Made by a program: the position numbers and the translations under genes | Notes under the pieces: generated by a model | Databases searched by the model: none | What the model was told of the DNA's origin: nothing | What the model saw: only the letters and a program-made list of their open reading frames with translations | NCBI GenBank assembly: GCA_964401705.1 | Contig: CAYNZJ010000003.1 | Coordinates: forward strand, 1 to 38,957 | DNA length: 38,957 nt | DNA from: 2-01-FULL-33-17 sp964401705 | GTDB taxonomy: Bacteria; Patescibacteriota; Minisyncoccia; Phycocordibacterales; UBA9973 | Reading direction: 5' to 3' | Shown: piece by piece, positions 6,522-15,986 of the stretch | How positions within the stretch are numbered: position 1 is the first letter of the stretch | Layout of the letters: every line of letters starts with the position of its first letter

Positions 6522-8348
6522 TTATGAAAGCAGTTTTGAAATTACTGCTTCTTTTCCAACCCCAAGTTTATCAAGGTTAATTAATTCGAATCCTGGAGAG
6601 TCTCGGAAAAGGATCACTCCTTTTTTAAGAATCTCATCTACGATTTCAGCAGTTAATACCATCCTTAATGTTTCCATTGTTGGTTTCCACTTATCTGGTA
6701 ACATTTCAATTAATACCGGAACCATTTCTTTTGTCGGTAAATCCTTAAGAAGAGCAGCTGCATTTTCTGTTGATAAAAATACTGGTTGAATAATTGTCTC
6801 CTTTACAGAGCTATCCACTTCTTGATTTAAAGACTCAGTGGTATTTTCTGTGGCTGTTATTTCATTTGTAGGAATTTCAATTACATGTTCTTGGTTTTCA
6901 ACCAGTGCTTCTATAATAAAGCTTTTCCACATGTCTCTTTGAATTTCTGGAATTGTAAAACCAAGATCTAAAAAAGTTTTTTTAAGAAAAGCAACTTGAT
7001 CTTCAATTTCTGAATCTTTGAAACCTTGTGAATCAACACTTATCCTTCCAGTAGTTGGGTTATATTTAGCCGTCTTAACCCCTGTAAGAGTAGTTGCATT
7101 GCGTCTTTTGAAACCATTTTTCTTTAGAATATCTACCGGGTTTTTGCTGGCAATAATAGGTTCTTCTACGTGTCCAGCCGGCTTAGGTCTTTCAAATTCA
7201 AAACTATAATCAGCATTTTTTTTAGATTCAAGTATAATATACCCTTCTTTTTTCATGGCGTTCTTTAATTCTTTCAACCATTCCATTCGCAAGCGATCAT
7301 TGTTTATTTTTTGGCCTGCTGCCATACGAGCTTTTTTGAGAAGTTTTGCTTTTGTATATGTATAGTTTTTTACATCTGGGTTAAGACGCATTCCGTTGGT
7401 TTTAAAACCATGGCTTTTAGCAACCTCGGATGGAGATTTTGTAGGCATTTTAACAATTTCTTCACCATTTGTGTGTCCACTTATGATCGGCTCAAATTGT
7501 AACCTGAATCCATTATCAATACTTAGGGTTTCTTCATCCATAAATCTAAAACCATAAAGTCTAAGAATCTTTTTAGCGTTGGATATATCCGATATACTGT
7601 TAAAATTTAAAGGAGTGGTTTGATCCACTTTATTTGAAGCCTTTATCTCTTGTTTTCTCAAAGGTTCTAGCTTTAGATGTTTATCAAGTAGCCATAATGC
7701 AAACTTAATTAATTCCTGAATGTTTTGTATTTTACGAATCCTCTCCAAAGGCTCCTTTAAAGGGGTTTCAGGTATTGTTATTTGAATTATGGAGTTTTCG
7801 TTTTCAATAACATTTACTCCAATCTTTTCAAATACATCTGCAACTCTTCTCGCTTCAATTAAATCAACGCATTCAACTAATATTTCATTGTGGATGATTT
7901 CAGGGTAGGCATACAGTTTAATTTTCTTAAAAAAATCTATCAGATGAATAACAGAGTCAACCCTTTTTTGTTTCAGGTCATTTTCCTTTAATTCATTTGC
8001 TTTTTCTTTAAGATTTTTTGGTATCGGCATTTCGATTCTTATTGAACCCTGTCTGTCTCCAGGTTGAATGATTTCCTTGTCATGTTTACTTTCGGGGAAA
8101 GCACCTTTTACTTTACCTAAAAATCCACTGGCCTTTTTAATTTTTTCACCAGTTTTAAATGCCAGAATTACGGCATGTTTACCATCACCAAAGGCATCCT
8201 CTACGAAAGGATTCTTGATTGTAAAATTGGTGTTTACCTCTAATCCTTTTATTTCTTTTAATTTTTTAAGGAATTCATTTAAGATTACTTTTTTAGAATA
8301 ATCATCAATTAATAGTTTTTTTAATCTTTCTGTGCTTGTTGCGTCCAT
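6522..8348 (-). CDS. 608-residue protein of unknown function with repeated GF-containing segments
   Basis: I do not recognise this family. The protein is soluble and lysine/glutamate-rich, with no signal peptide or membrane segment. At least three segments share the pattern K-x-L/V-x-x-x-G-F followed by a T/N-L and a basic patch, with G-F at 266-267, 314-315 and 412-413. That suggests a diverged repeated module. The C-terminal 100 residues are acidic and end in a compact helical region. It is a single-gene unit between two terminators. A TTAATA-type -10 lies upstream at about 8358-8368 (minus strand). A scaffold or regulatory role is possible, but nothing in the sequence proves one. Confidence 0.7.
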   Translation of the reverse strand: MDATSTERLKKLLIDDYSKKVILNEFLKKLKEIKGLEVNTNFTIKNPFVEDAFGDGKHAVILAFKTGEKIKKASGFLGKVKGAFPESKHDKEIIQPGDRQGSIRIEMPIPKNLKEKANELKENDLKQKRVDSVIHLIDFFKKIKLYAYPEIIHNEILVECVDLIEARRVADVFEKIGVNVIENENSIIQITIPETPLKEPLERIRKIQNIQELIKFALWLLDKHLKLEPLRKQEIKASNKVDQTTPLNFNSISDISNAKKILRLYGFRFMDEETLSIDNGFRLQFEPIISGHTNGEEIVKMPTKSPSEVAKSHGFKTNGMRLNPDVKNYTYTKAKLLKKARMAAGQKINNDRLRMEWLKELKNAMKKEGYIILESKKNADYSFEFERPKPAGHVEEPIIASKNPVDILKKNGFKRRNATTLTGVKTAKYNPTTGRISVDSQGFKDSEIEDQVAFLKKTFLDLGFTIPEIQRDMWKSFIIEALVENQEHVIEIPTNEITATENTTESLNQEVDSSVKETIIQPVFLSTENAAALLKDLPTKEMVPVLIEMLPDKWKPTMETLRMVLTAEIVDEILKKGVILFRDSPGFELINLDKLGVGKEAVISKLLS

Positions 8349-8399
8349 GATTTGTATATATTAAGTTTTGTTTACTTTAACATATTTTTTGTAATAGTC

Positions 8400-8432
8400 A
8401 AATGCCTATCGCTTTTTAAGCGATAGGCATTT
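8400..8432 (-). terminator. hairpin behind the M23 peptidase gene
   Basis: A perfect 15-bp stem, AAATGCCTATCGCTT (8400-8414) with 8418-8432, has a 3-base loop. It lies after the M23 gene stop and ahead of the next minus-strand gene. The T-run is weak, so processing or partial termination is also possible. Confidence 0.65.
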
Positions 8433-8447
8433 ATTTGATATATATTA

Positions 8448-9596
8448 TTATCTACAACTGTTATCTACATAACATTGTCTAGCTCCACGGATTTCAAAGT
8501 GTAGGTGTGGGCCAGTGGATTGACCAGAATTACCAGTTGTACCAATTATTTGGCCATCATTAACATTTTGTCCAGTTGTAACATTTATTCTTGAAAGGTG
8601 ACCATAAACAGTCTGGGTTCCATTAGGGTGAGATATAATAACCATATTCCCATAACCTCCATTCCATCCAGATTTAGCAGCAATAACTGTACCTTCTGCT
8701 GCAGCTGCAATTGGTGTACCAATAGGACAGCCAATATCAATACCATTTTTACCATGAAGACCTTGGGTAATAATACAGTTAACTGGTTTTCGGAAATATG
8801 ACCCAACAGAAGCTCCACCATATCCAGATATCAATGGTGATGTTCCTTTACCATTACCAGTAAAGACTTTTAGTCCATTTTTAACAGTAGTTGTTACTTT
8901 TGTTGTTTTTGTTGTGGATTTTGCGACAGAGATTTCACCATTTGGAACTATAATAGTTTCCCCAACTACTAAAGTTTCATCAGTTACACCGTTAAACCGA
9001 GCTATTTCATCAGCATCAGCACTGTATTTTTTTGCAACTTTATTTAAAGTATCACCTTTTTTAATAGTATGAGAGACACCATTAATAGGCATGATCAAAA
9101 GAGATGTTCCTTCTTTTAAAGGCTTTTTAGGGTCTATACCATCATTTGCCCAAACGATAGTATTTACAGAAACATTATACATTTTGGCAATTTTTGACAA
9201 AGTATCGTCTTTTTTGGTTATATAAACGTTAATTTCATCTTCTTCAGGATAATCTTCCACATCTAATATTGTCCCTAAAGACCCAACTTCAGACACTAAT
9301 ACGTCGTTTTCACCCATAGGGATAGTTTCAATATTCTTAGTATTTGATCCATTTGGGCTTATTTTTGCTTCTAATACTGGAGTTGTTTGGCTATTATGGT
9401 CGCTTTCCACTGTTTCAGCTTTTACATCATTCCCAAATATCTTTGAAAAAATACCCGCATTTGTGGTTTGCGGGAGAGAAAAAGATATCAATAAAACTGC
9501 TACAAATGAGATTGTAGATACAGTATAAAGGCCATTATTTAGAGATCTTTGTGGCCGAACCACCAAAGCATCTCGTTGTGTTTGTTTTAATTGCAT
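8448..9596 (-). CDS. LysM-domain M23 family cell-wall endopeptidase
   Basis: This 382-residue secreted or anchored enzyme cleaves peptidoglycan cross-links. A hydrophobic segment (about 24-42) targets it to the envelope. LysM domains at about 123-169 and 175-218 bind glycan. The M23 domain fills the C-terminus. Zinc ligands are visible as H281 and D287 in HGKNGID and as H366 in HLHFE, with H364 as the likely catalytic histidine. The first ligand motif is the HGxNxxD variant rather than HxxxD. The extreme C-terminus has two cysteines (ARQCYVDNSC) that may form a disulfide. The leader can fold into a closed structure described separately. Its gene is divergent from the DHH-like operon. Confidence 0.92.
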   Translation of the reverse strand: MQLKQTQRDALVVRPQRSLNNGLYTVSTISFVAVLLISFSLPQTTNAGIFSKIFGNDVKAETVESDHNSQTTPVLEAKISPNGSNTKNIETIPMGENDVLVSEVGSLGTILDVEDYPEEDEINVYITKKDDTLSKIAKMYNVSVNTIVWANDGIDPKKPLKEGTSLLIMPINGVSHTIKKGDTLNKVAKKYSADADEIARFNGVTDETLVVGETIIVPNGEISVAKSTTKTTKVTTTVKNGLKVFTGNGKGTSPLISGYGGASVGSYFRKPVNCIITQGLHGKNGIDIGCPIGTPIAAAAEGTVIAAKSGWNGGYGNMVIISHPNGTQTVYGHLSRINVTTGQNVNDGQIIGTTGNSGQSTGPHLHFEIRGARQCYVDNSCR

Positions 9597-9700
9597 AGTT
9601 ATAAGGGCACGGAAGGTCGGCTATTTCTGTATACGGTTACCCTTATATACTAATGGTGCCCTTTTCAAACGCCTTCGTCAAGCGTATACTATAGGGGTAT
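9597..9700 (-). promoter_or_regulatory. structured leader of the M23 peptidase gene
   Basis: On the minus strand, AAGGGCAC (9656-9663) closes on GTGCCCTT (9603-9610), only 6 bases before the ATG. The enclosed 45 bases contain a GTATA/TATAC hairpin, a GGTAACC loop and AGCCGACCTTCC, which can pair back to AAGGGT. A smaller hairpin, CGCTT/AGGCG, lies just upstream, and a TATAGT -10-like box further out. The compact closed junction resembles a cis-regulatory RNA. It does not match the c-di-AMP (ydaO) class closely enough for me to name it. Confidence 0.45.
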
Positions 9701-9749
9701 GTGGATTACAAATTTCAGTTCCTGATATATCATTATAATACAACACTTT

Positions 9750-9778
9750 TTGACAAAATAGAATTTAATTAGTATAAT
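9750..9778 (+). promoter_or_regulatory. perfect consensus promoter of the DHH-like operon
   Basis: TTGACA (9750-9755), a 17-base spacer and TATAAT (9773-9778) match the housekeeping sigma consensus exactly. The ATG at 9788 is 9 bases after the -10 box, so the message should be leaderless or nearly so. It is the strongest promoter by eye in the window. Confidence 0.9.
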
Positions 9779-9787
9779 TTATAAACT

Positions 9788-11734
9788 ATGAAAATAGAAG
9801 GCAGAGACAATTTTAAATCCCAAAAGATGACCGTTAATGATTTTAGTAAGATTGATTCTTTGCTTGCTGGTGGGATAGTCGATACAGGGACTCCAGACTC
9901 TAAGAAAGACGACGACGTAGGGGTTAGTTTGGATACAAAAGGATATCTTGAGGAAATTAAATCTATAAATAAAGAAATAGATTATTTAAAAGAACAAGTA
10001 GATAACCCAGACAAAATAGAGCTCTCAATGAAAGATATTGGGGCTCAAGGGCTGGAACTATTAAGTAAATTATTAAAATACCATAACCAAGAAGTAGCTG
10101 TTCTTTTAGTAGAAAAATCTTTAAATGATTCAAAAATAGCTCCTCGTTCAAGCGCTGAAACTATAGGTTCTTATGAGAAAAGACTTAAAAAAGAAAAATT
10201 GGATAATAAGACTAAATATCAAATCGAATTAGGTAAATTAGAGTACAAAAAAAATCTTTTAGAAAAGAAATTCGATTTCTTTAAAGAGATTTATAAAAAG
10301 GAATTATTGGGCGAGTATTTATATGAAAAAGGTATTTCTGATGTAATAATTCACGGAGCAAAGGCTGAATATAAAAATAAAAAAGGAGAAACAGAAGATT
10401 ACATCAAGCAAAAAATTGATCTTGACGTATATTCTACAATGATGATGCTTCAAATGGGGGATGTAAAATATCAAGATGGGGCAACTACAACTTGGATTGA
10501 TCCTAAAGAAGAGATTAACTACGACGAAGAAGGTAAACCATACTATAATGTAGAAACCAAAGAACCTTTATTTTTTAAAAATGGTAAACCTAAAAAAGAT
10601 AAATCAGGAGATACTATTTTTGAAATAAAAAAAGATAGAAAATACTTGAAACCTGGAACCATGATACTGGATATGAGCGGGTCTTTTGGGTTTAATATTA
10701 TTCCAAAAGACGTAATGATATTTGACCATCATGGTGAAAAAAATAAAAGGGTAACTTCAACAACTAGAGAAGTTTTTAATACTTTAAAAAATAATCCCAA
10801 GTTTATTGAAAATATTAAAAAAAATTCGGGACATGATGATTTAACTTGGTTGGAACATTATATTGATTTCGTAACTAATGTTGATAATTTAGATTATAAA
10901 GTTGATCCAGAAAATTGGGCCACATTTAATAATACAATGTATTGCATTCAAAAAATATTTACAAATAAAAACCGGGAAGTACTTATTGATTTATTTAGAA
11001 ATTATCCAAACATATCATTAGATGGATTTACTGAAAAAGAAATGGATTACATTGTTTTATATGAAACATATGAAGAGGATGAAAACGGGAAGCTTGTCAA
11101 GGTCCAAAAACCACTTAAAGAAAATGGTGTTAAGAAAAGTCCGGATCATTTTAAAAATAATTCAATGAGACTTTATGATGGTAAATTAGTTAGTATTCGT
11201 GATTTAGTAGAATATCAAAAAAAAGCATTAGATTATTCGAACGCTTCTATAGCTAAGAGTGAGCTATTAATGTTTAAAAATAATTTAAATACTAATTCTC
11301 CAGTTTTGGGTAAAACGATTATTCAAGAGGTTGATGTCAATAGTAAAGAAAAAAATCCTTTTAATACAGTTTCGGGGTATGGTAATGGGTATGATAGTTA
11401 TGTAATTCTTAACCTAAATGGGATTCAGAAAAATGAGATTTTTGTTTCAACTAAAAAAAATACTGATGATTTTGTAGAGAAGCTACAAGATGGGTTCAAA
11501 GAAGTTTTAAATGATAAATATCATAATAAAATGGTGATACCAGTTCGTGGAAGTATGGTTATAGTTAGGGATGAAGTTTTAAAAACATTGGATACAGATA
11601 AAATTCGAGATATAATTGCTAGAGCACTAGAGATTGATAATTTTACGGAAGAGGAAAGAGATAAACAACTAATGAATGAAATTTTAGAATCAAGTCGACA
11701 AACACAAGAATTATTAGCATCAATCAAATTTTAG
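9788..11734 (+). CDS. protein with DHH-phosphoesterase-like motifs and a coiled-coil N-terminus
   Basis: This 648-residue protein is not a standard annotated family to my eye, but the motif order is that of DHH phosphoesterases. D211-L-D213 followed by STMMML resembles motif I, and D295 in LDMSG resembles motif II. D313-H314-H315 in MIFDHHG followed by TSTTREVFNTL resembles motif III. D366 in VTNVDN may be a fourth acidic ligand. DHH enzymes use metals to hydrolyse phosphodiester bonds in DNA, RNA fragments or cyclic dinucleotides. Residues 50-180 form a lysine/glutamate-rich coiled coil not seen in RecJ or NrnA, and a charged insert separates motifs I and II. It has no signal peptide. It heads an operon with a 1402-residue coiled-coil protein 6 bases downstream. 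It stops at TAG. Confidence 0.6.
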   Translation: MKIEGRDNFKSQKMTVNDFSKIDSLLAGGIVDTGTPDSKKDDDVGVSLDTKGYLEEIKSINKEIDYLKEQVDNPDKIELSMKDIGAQGLELLSKLLKYHNQEVAVLLVEKSLNDSKIAPRSSAETIGSYEKRLKKEKLDNKTKYQIELGKLEYKKNLLEKKFDFFKEIYKKELLGEYLYEKGISDVIIHGAKAEYKNKKGETEDYIKQKIDLDVYSTMMMLQMGDVKYQDGATTTWIDPKEEINYDEEGKPYYNVETKEPLFFKNGKPKKDKSGDTIFEIKKDRKYLKPGTMILDMSGSFGFNIIPKDVMIFDHHGEKNKRVTSTTREVFNTLKNNPKFIENIKKNSGHDDLTWLEHYIDFVTNVDNLDYKVDPENWATFNNTMYCIQKIFTNKNREVLIDLFRNYPNISLDGFTEKEMDYIVLYETYEEDENGKLVKVQKPLKENGVKKSPDHFKNNSMRLYDGKLVSIRDLVEYQKKALDYSNASIAKSELLMFKNNLNTNSPVLGKTIIQEVDVNSKEKNPFNTVSGYGNGYDSYVILNLNGIQKNEIFVSTKKNTDDFVEKLQDGFKEVLNDKYHNKMVIPVRGSMVIVRDEVLKTLDTDKIRDIIARALEIDNFTEEERDKQLMNEILESSRQTQELLASIKF

Positions 11735-11740
11735 TAAAAT

Positions 11741-14700
11741 ATGGGAAAGATAGAAGCAAAAAAAATATTAAGTGGAGCAGATATTACAAAACTTGAATCT
11801 GAGATTATTGATATTTCTAAAAAATTAGAGGATCTTAAGGGTAGTTATACAGATACATTTAAAAAGCTTACAGAAAAAGAAGAAGAAATGACGGTTTTTT
11901 CTGGAGACAGAAGAGGAGTGGTCTTTAAAAAATTAGCTTCCGAAAGAAAAACTCTTAAAGATAAGCTCGAAGAAATTAAAACCACTCAAAAAAAATTAAT
12001 CGACAATATTAAAACAAAAAAAACCTTATTAGAAAAAGTTAAGATATCTATAGGTGATAAATTATCAATAAAAGAAAAATTATCGGATATTGAAATTAAA
12101 AATAAACAAGATGAAATAATCCAAATTTTTTTTAAAGATCCAGAGCATTTGTTTGAAAAAGGTAGTGTTGACTCATTATTTTATAATAAACATAAAGATA
12201 AAATTGATGCTGAAGTTAAAAGATTAAAAATAGGAGAATGGAATAGTGAAGGTAAAAAAGAATTAGTAGATAGTTTAATAAAAAATTTTGTTTTAAACAA
12301 TACTATAACTCATGAAATGTCAATGCTTAAAAAGCGTTATGGTGATTTATATGATGCTGAATTAAAAAAATTATCTGATGACTATAAGGGTAAATTAGTT
12401 AGTCGTGTAATAAAAGGTGAAGCAACTCCTGAAGAAGTGAATTTTGTTAATGAAAATATTGACTTACGAGACAAATATGAAAAAAACAAAGAAACCGAAA
12501 AAGAAAAAACAATTGAATCTTTAAAGAAAATAATTGATCGTGAAGAAAAAGATTTACCTTTAAATATAAAGGAAAGAGATTTAAAAACCGCGAATATAGA
12601 TGAATATAATAAATTAAAATCTGAAATCCCAGAATTTAAAAAAGCAAAAGAACAAGCTGACAAAGCTCGGGCTTTTGAGCTTTTACAAAAATTGCTAAAT
12701 ATGGAAATTGCTAAGAATTCTTTAACTAAAGATGAATTAGAAAATGTTAATAAATATAAAGATGAATATTCAGCAAAAATTGAAAATGATAAAAAGAATT
12801 TAAAAGAAAAAGATTCAAAAAGAGAAGCAATTGCAAAAATCCTAAATGAAGGTAGTGAAAAAGGAGGTGTTTTGTCTGACGAACAAAAACTTTTTATGAC
12901 AGAAGATGGCGAGCCAGAAAAATTGAGAGAAAAACTTAAAGAAATAGGTGAAAGAGAAGCTAAAATAGTTATATCTAAGGCCGAAGCTGAAGAAAAAGCC
13001 AAAAAAGATGCAATAGAAGCAGAAGGTAAGAAAAAGCGTGATGCATTTAACGCTCTTAGACCTGAGCAAAGAGCAGAAAAACGTGCCATGGCTATGGAGC
13101 GGTATCAAGGCATAGTTAATAAAAAGATTAAAGAAATTGAAGACAGGTACGGTAAAGGTACAACTGCTGCTGAATCTGAAATTGCAAGGTTGAGAAATTC
13201 TGCACTTGAAAAAAGAAATGGCCGAGATGATTTTGATTCAGAAAATGAAAATTACAATGGTTCTCACGATCGAAAAATGAATCGTTATAATCGCAATTCT
13301 GAAGCGTTACGTGAAATTTATGCGAATAAAAATTATCAAAAGCTTTTGGAAATGGATCCACATAAAATGAGCTTTAATCAAAAGATGGAGCTCAAAGCTT
13401 TTAATGATCAAAAAGAAACATTAACTAAAAACTTGAGTAGAATCGGGCCTTCGGGTATGGATTTTGTGAATCTAGAAGAAGCTCGAGCAAAATTAGCTAA
13501 ATCATCTCAAGAATATTCTCATAGTTTTAAATCAAAATTCTTTGGTTCTAAAGTCTTAGCGGGGATTGGTAATATGTTTGGCTTTAAATGGAGCGGTATC
13601 AAAGAAGGTCATCACACTGCTCATGCAAAACATGAAATGCATCATGCTCAAGAGCATTATGAAAAAATTCGTCAAAAATTAATGCAGAACTTTATCTCTG
13701 AAGAACATTCTGTAAGAAAAGTTTGGCAACAAGAAAACACAGACATTGCAAACGGAATGGAAGGTTTGCTTCGTGGGGTTAAACGTGAGTTTATAAACCG
13801 CGAATATGAAAAGCTTGATGACTTAAAACATATTTTAGAAGATAGTGTTAAAAAACCGGCTTTTGAAAAGTTTGCAAAATGGTATAAAAACACATATTGG
13901 AATTGGATTAAAAATGAACGAGTCCGTACTGTTGCAAAGCGCCTAACCAATGCTCTATTTTTAGGAGGAGTTTTAGCTCCGTTTAGTGTGGCCGGAGCTG
14001 GAGCAGTCTTAGGTTATAAATTAACCCGTGCAGCTATTAGTGGTGTTGCTGGAGAATCCGCAGCCGCAGCCGTTGCTGGTATTTTTGGTGGAGCTAAAAA
14101 TGCAAAAGGTGAATTTGCAAGATTTGCAAATATGCGAGATGCAGAATTTAGAAAGCACGAGGATCAATTTGTGAATACAATTACCGAACAAATTCGTGAA
14201 AATCAGAAACCAAATATTAATCAGACAATAGGTAATTCACTAAGAACTAATCATGAAGATGCAATTCATCAAATGCAACGTCGTGAAAACCGTGTTCGTA
14301 AAGGTGAAATGTGGGCTCGGATACTTGTTGGAGGTGGGACTCTTTATGGTCTTTCACAACTTGATCCTGATCATATAATTGTTCCCGGGCCAAATCCAGA
14401 ACCAACTCCTTTACCTGTACCAAATCCTGATGAAATAAAAATAGAAGGTACTTTTGTAATGGCAGATTCTCGAGGGTTTATTCAAACCTTTATGAATTTA
14501 AAGGAAAAAATAATTAGTGAATATGCTAAGCAACCAGCATTTGCCGGACTAAATCATGACCAAATTGCTGAAAAATTAACTGCAACTGGACATTTTGATG
14601 AATTAACTAGTCGTATTTTAGGGGCAAAGGATCTTGATACTTTTATGGATATTGCAAAAGATCATGGATTCTGGAAACCAGAAGGTTGGCATAATGCAAA

Positions 14701-15949
14701 TATTGATAGTGGTTCTGTACCAGCAGGCTCAATTGTGGGTATGGAAAGGGCCGGCGAGGATATTCGAATGTATATAAATCTTCCAGATGGAACACATATT
14801 CCAATCAACAGTAATTTTAATGAAGCATTACAAAGCCACTTAAAAGGAGTAACAATGATTGATTCTGATCATTTAGGGAATCGAGTACCAAGTCCAAACA
14901 CTAATGATTTGGAAAATATACCTAAATCCAGTAGTGAACAATTTGTTGATGATGGCAGTGGTCGACTTGATGATTTTGAAGAAGGTCCACAAATGGCACC
15001 TGCTCCAAGTGAAGATGAAGTTAATGATGCATTAAGAGATATCCAAAGTCCCGAGCAGATTATAAATAAAGGTGGAAGCATTGATGATGTTAAATCAGGA
15101 TTAGAAGAAATGTATCAAAATCGGTTTCGTGCTGTTCATGGGGACTTTTTCAAAAAGAACCCAATGGATTTAACTTCAGAAAAAGCTATTTATGAAAGTT
15201 TGGTAAAAAATGGACACACAGTATTTGTTGAAGGTGATGGAGTAACTCCAATGCAAACTGGAGATTTTGAAAAAATAAAATTTGATCGAGCAACAGCATT
15301 TATTGTAGATGGTGAAAAATATTATTTGAAATCTCATGGCGGGATTGATTCTAGTTCTAAAATATTAGAACAAGATTTAGTTTTAGCTGTTGATGCGGAT
15401 TCTCGCCCAATTACAATTCGGGATTATTTTGAATATCAAAAACTTGATCATTATAAAATGGTTGATGAACCATATGAAAGATATGTACGAGCTCAAGCTG
15501 AAGCTTCAACAAGAATAGAGCAAGTTAGCGATAATGGTACTAATCAACCTGGTGCATCACGCCCAAGCGCGGAAAATTTACGAATCCAAGAAGAAGCTTT
15601 ATTAAAACAAGCTGGTGATGCTAAATATGAAAAATGGATTGATCAGGCTTTTGGGCGAGACCGAATAATTGGTGGGCATGTAAAAGGTATTGATACTAAT
15701 GCTTGGGATAGGATTAAAAATGATAAAATCGAGGATTTCTTAAATGATACAAAGGATCCTGATGAAATCTATGGTTCATCAAAAGAAGAAGATTTCTTTG
15801 ATACAATTCGTGAAGAAGTTATAAAAGCTAAACAATCAGGGTATTCTGTGGGTATTGAAAAAAATGAAACAGTTGCTCATTTTGTGGATCGATTAGCAGA
15901 TATTTCAGCAAAAATTGATGGTATTAAAAGAGTCGCTAATTCACGATAA
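11741..15949 (+). CDS. giant 1402-residue coiled-coil and membrane-associated protein
   Basis: This is the largest gene in the window and no family is recognisable. Residues 1-470 are an almost uninterrupted lysine/glutamate-rich coiled coil. Residues 480-730 are charged and include a histidine-rich stretch (HHTAHAKHEMHHAQEHYEK, near 625-645). Glycine/alanine-rich hydrophobic segments at about 737-785 and a short one at about 858-872 may insert into or lie on the membrane. A proline-rich linker follows at about 882-898. The C-terminal 500 residues look globular and acidic. It is tightly coupled to the DHH-like gene, so the two probably act together. The helical layout would suit a structural or envelope-spanning role, but this is inference. 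Its antisense frames look open only because of the biased codons. Confidence 0.8.
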   Translation: MGKIEAKKILSGADITKLESEIIDISKKLEDLKGSYTDTFKKLTEKEEEMTVFSGDRRGVVFKKLASERKTLKDKLEEIKTTQKKLIDNIKTKKTLLEKVKISIGDKLSIKEKLSDIEIKNKQDEIIQIFFKDPEHLFEKGSVDSLFYNKHKDKIDAEVKRLKIGEWNSEGKKELVDSLIKNFVLNNTITHEMSMLKKRYGDLYDAELKKLSDDYKGKLVSRVIKGEATPEEVNFVNENIDLRDKYEKNKETEKEKTIESLKKIIDREEKDLPLNIKERDLKTANIDEYNKLKSEIPEFKKAKEQADKARAFELLQKLLNMEIAKNSLTKDELENVNKYKDEYSAKIENDKKNLKEKDSKREAIAKILNEGSEKGGVLSDEQKLFMTEDGEPEKLREKLKEIGEREAKIVISKAEAEEKAKKDAIEAEGKKKRDAFNALRPEQRAEKRAMAMERYQGIVNKKIKEIEDRYGKGTTAAESEIARLRNSALEKRNGRDDFDSENENYNGSHDRKMNRYNRNSEALREIYANKNYQKLLEMDPHKMSFNQKMELKAFNDQKETLTKNLSRIGPSGMDFVNLEEARAKLAKSSQEYSHSFKSKFFGSKVLAGIGNMFGFKWSGIKEGHHTAHAKHEMHHAQEHYEKIRQKLMQNFISEEHSVRKVWQQENTDIANGMEGLLRGVKREFINREYEKLDDLKHILEDSVKKPAFEKFAKWYKNTYWNWIKNERVRTVAKRLTNALFLGGVLAPFSVAGAGAVLGYKLTRAAISGVAGESAAAAVAGIFGGAKNAKGEFARFANMRDAEFRKHEDQFVNTITEQIRENQKPNINQTIGNSLRTNHEDAIHQMQRRENRVRKGEMWARILVGGGTLYGLSQLDPDHIIVPGPNPEPTPLPVPNPDEIKIEGTFVMADSRGFIQTFMNLKEKIISEYAKQPAFAGLNHDQIAEKLTATGHFDELTSRILGAKDLDTFMDIAKDHGFWKPEGWHNANIDSGSVPAGSIVGMERAGEDIRMYINLPDGTHIPINSNFNEALQSHLKGVTMIDSDHLGNRVPSPNTNDLENIPKSSSEQFVDDGSGRLDDFEEGPQMAPAPSEDEVNDALRDIQSPEQIINKGGSIDDVKSGLEEMYQNRFRAVHGDFFKKNPMDLTSEKAIYESLVKNGHTVFVEGDGVTPMQTGDFEKIKFDRATAFIVDGEKYYLKSHGGIDSSSKILEQDLVLAVDADSRPITIRDYFEYQKLDHYKMVDEPYERYVRAQAEASTRIEQVSDNGTNQPGASRPSAENLRIQEEALLKQAGDAKYEKWIDQAFGRDRIIGGHVKGIDTNAWDRIKNDKIEDFLNDTKDPDEIYGSSKEEDFFDTIREEVIKAKQSGYSVGIEKNETVAHFVDRLADISAKIDGIKRVANSR

Positions 15950-15951
15950 TA

Positions 15952-15980
15952 TTGCGGTTTATTATTTAAAAGAGTAAAAT
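15952..15980 (+). promoter_or_regulatory. candidate internal promoter
   Basis: TTGCGG (15952-15957), 17 bases, and TAAAAT (15975-15980) lie just before the small gene at 15987. This would let the last gene of the cluster be expressed separately. Confidence 0.5.
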
Positions 15981-15986
15981 ATACAT

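Noticed and set aside
9597..9700. c-di-AMP (ydaO) riboswitch before the M23 peptidase
   Set aside because: The gene type fits, but the sequence lacks the recognisable conserved blocks of that class, so only an unnamed structured leader is reported.
12382..13089. Open frame of 235 codons on the minus strand inside the giant coiled-coil gene
   Set aside because: Its serine/phenylalanine-rich product is the reverse reading of lysine/glutamate codons. It has no start context and no family resemblance.
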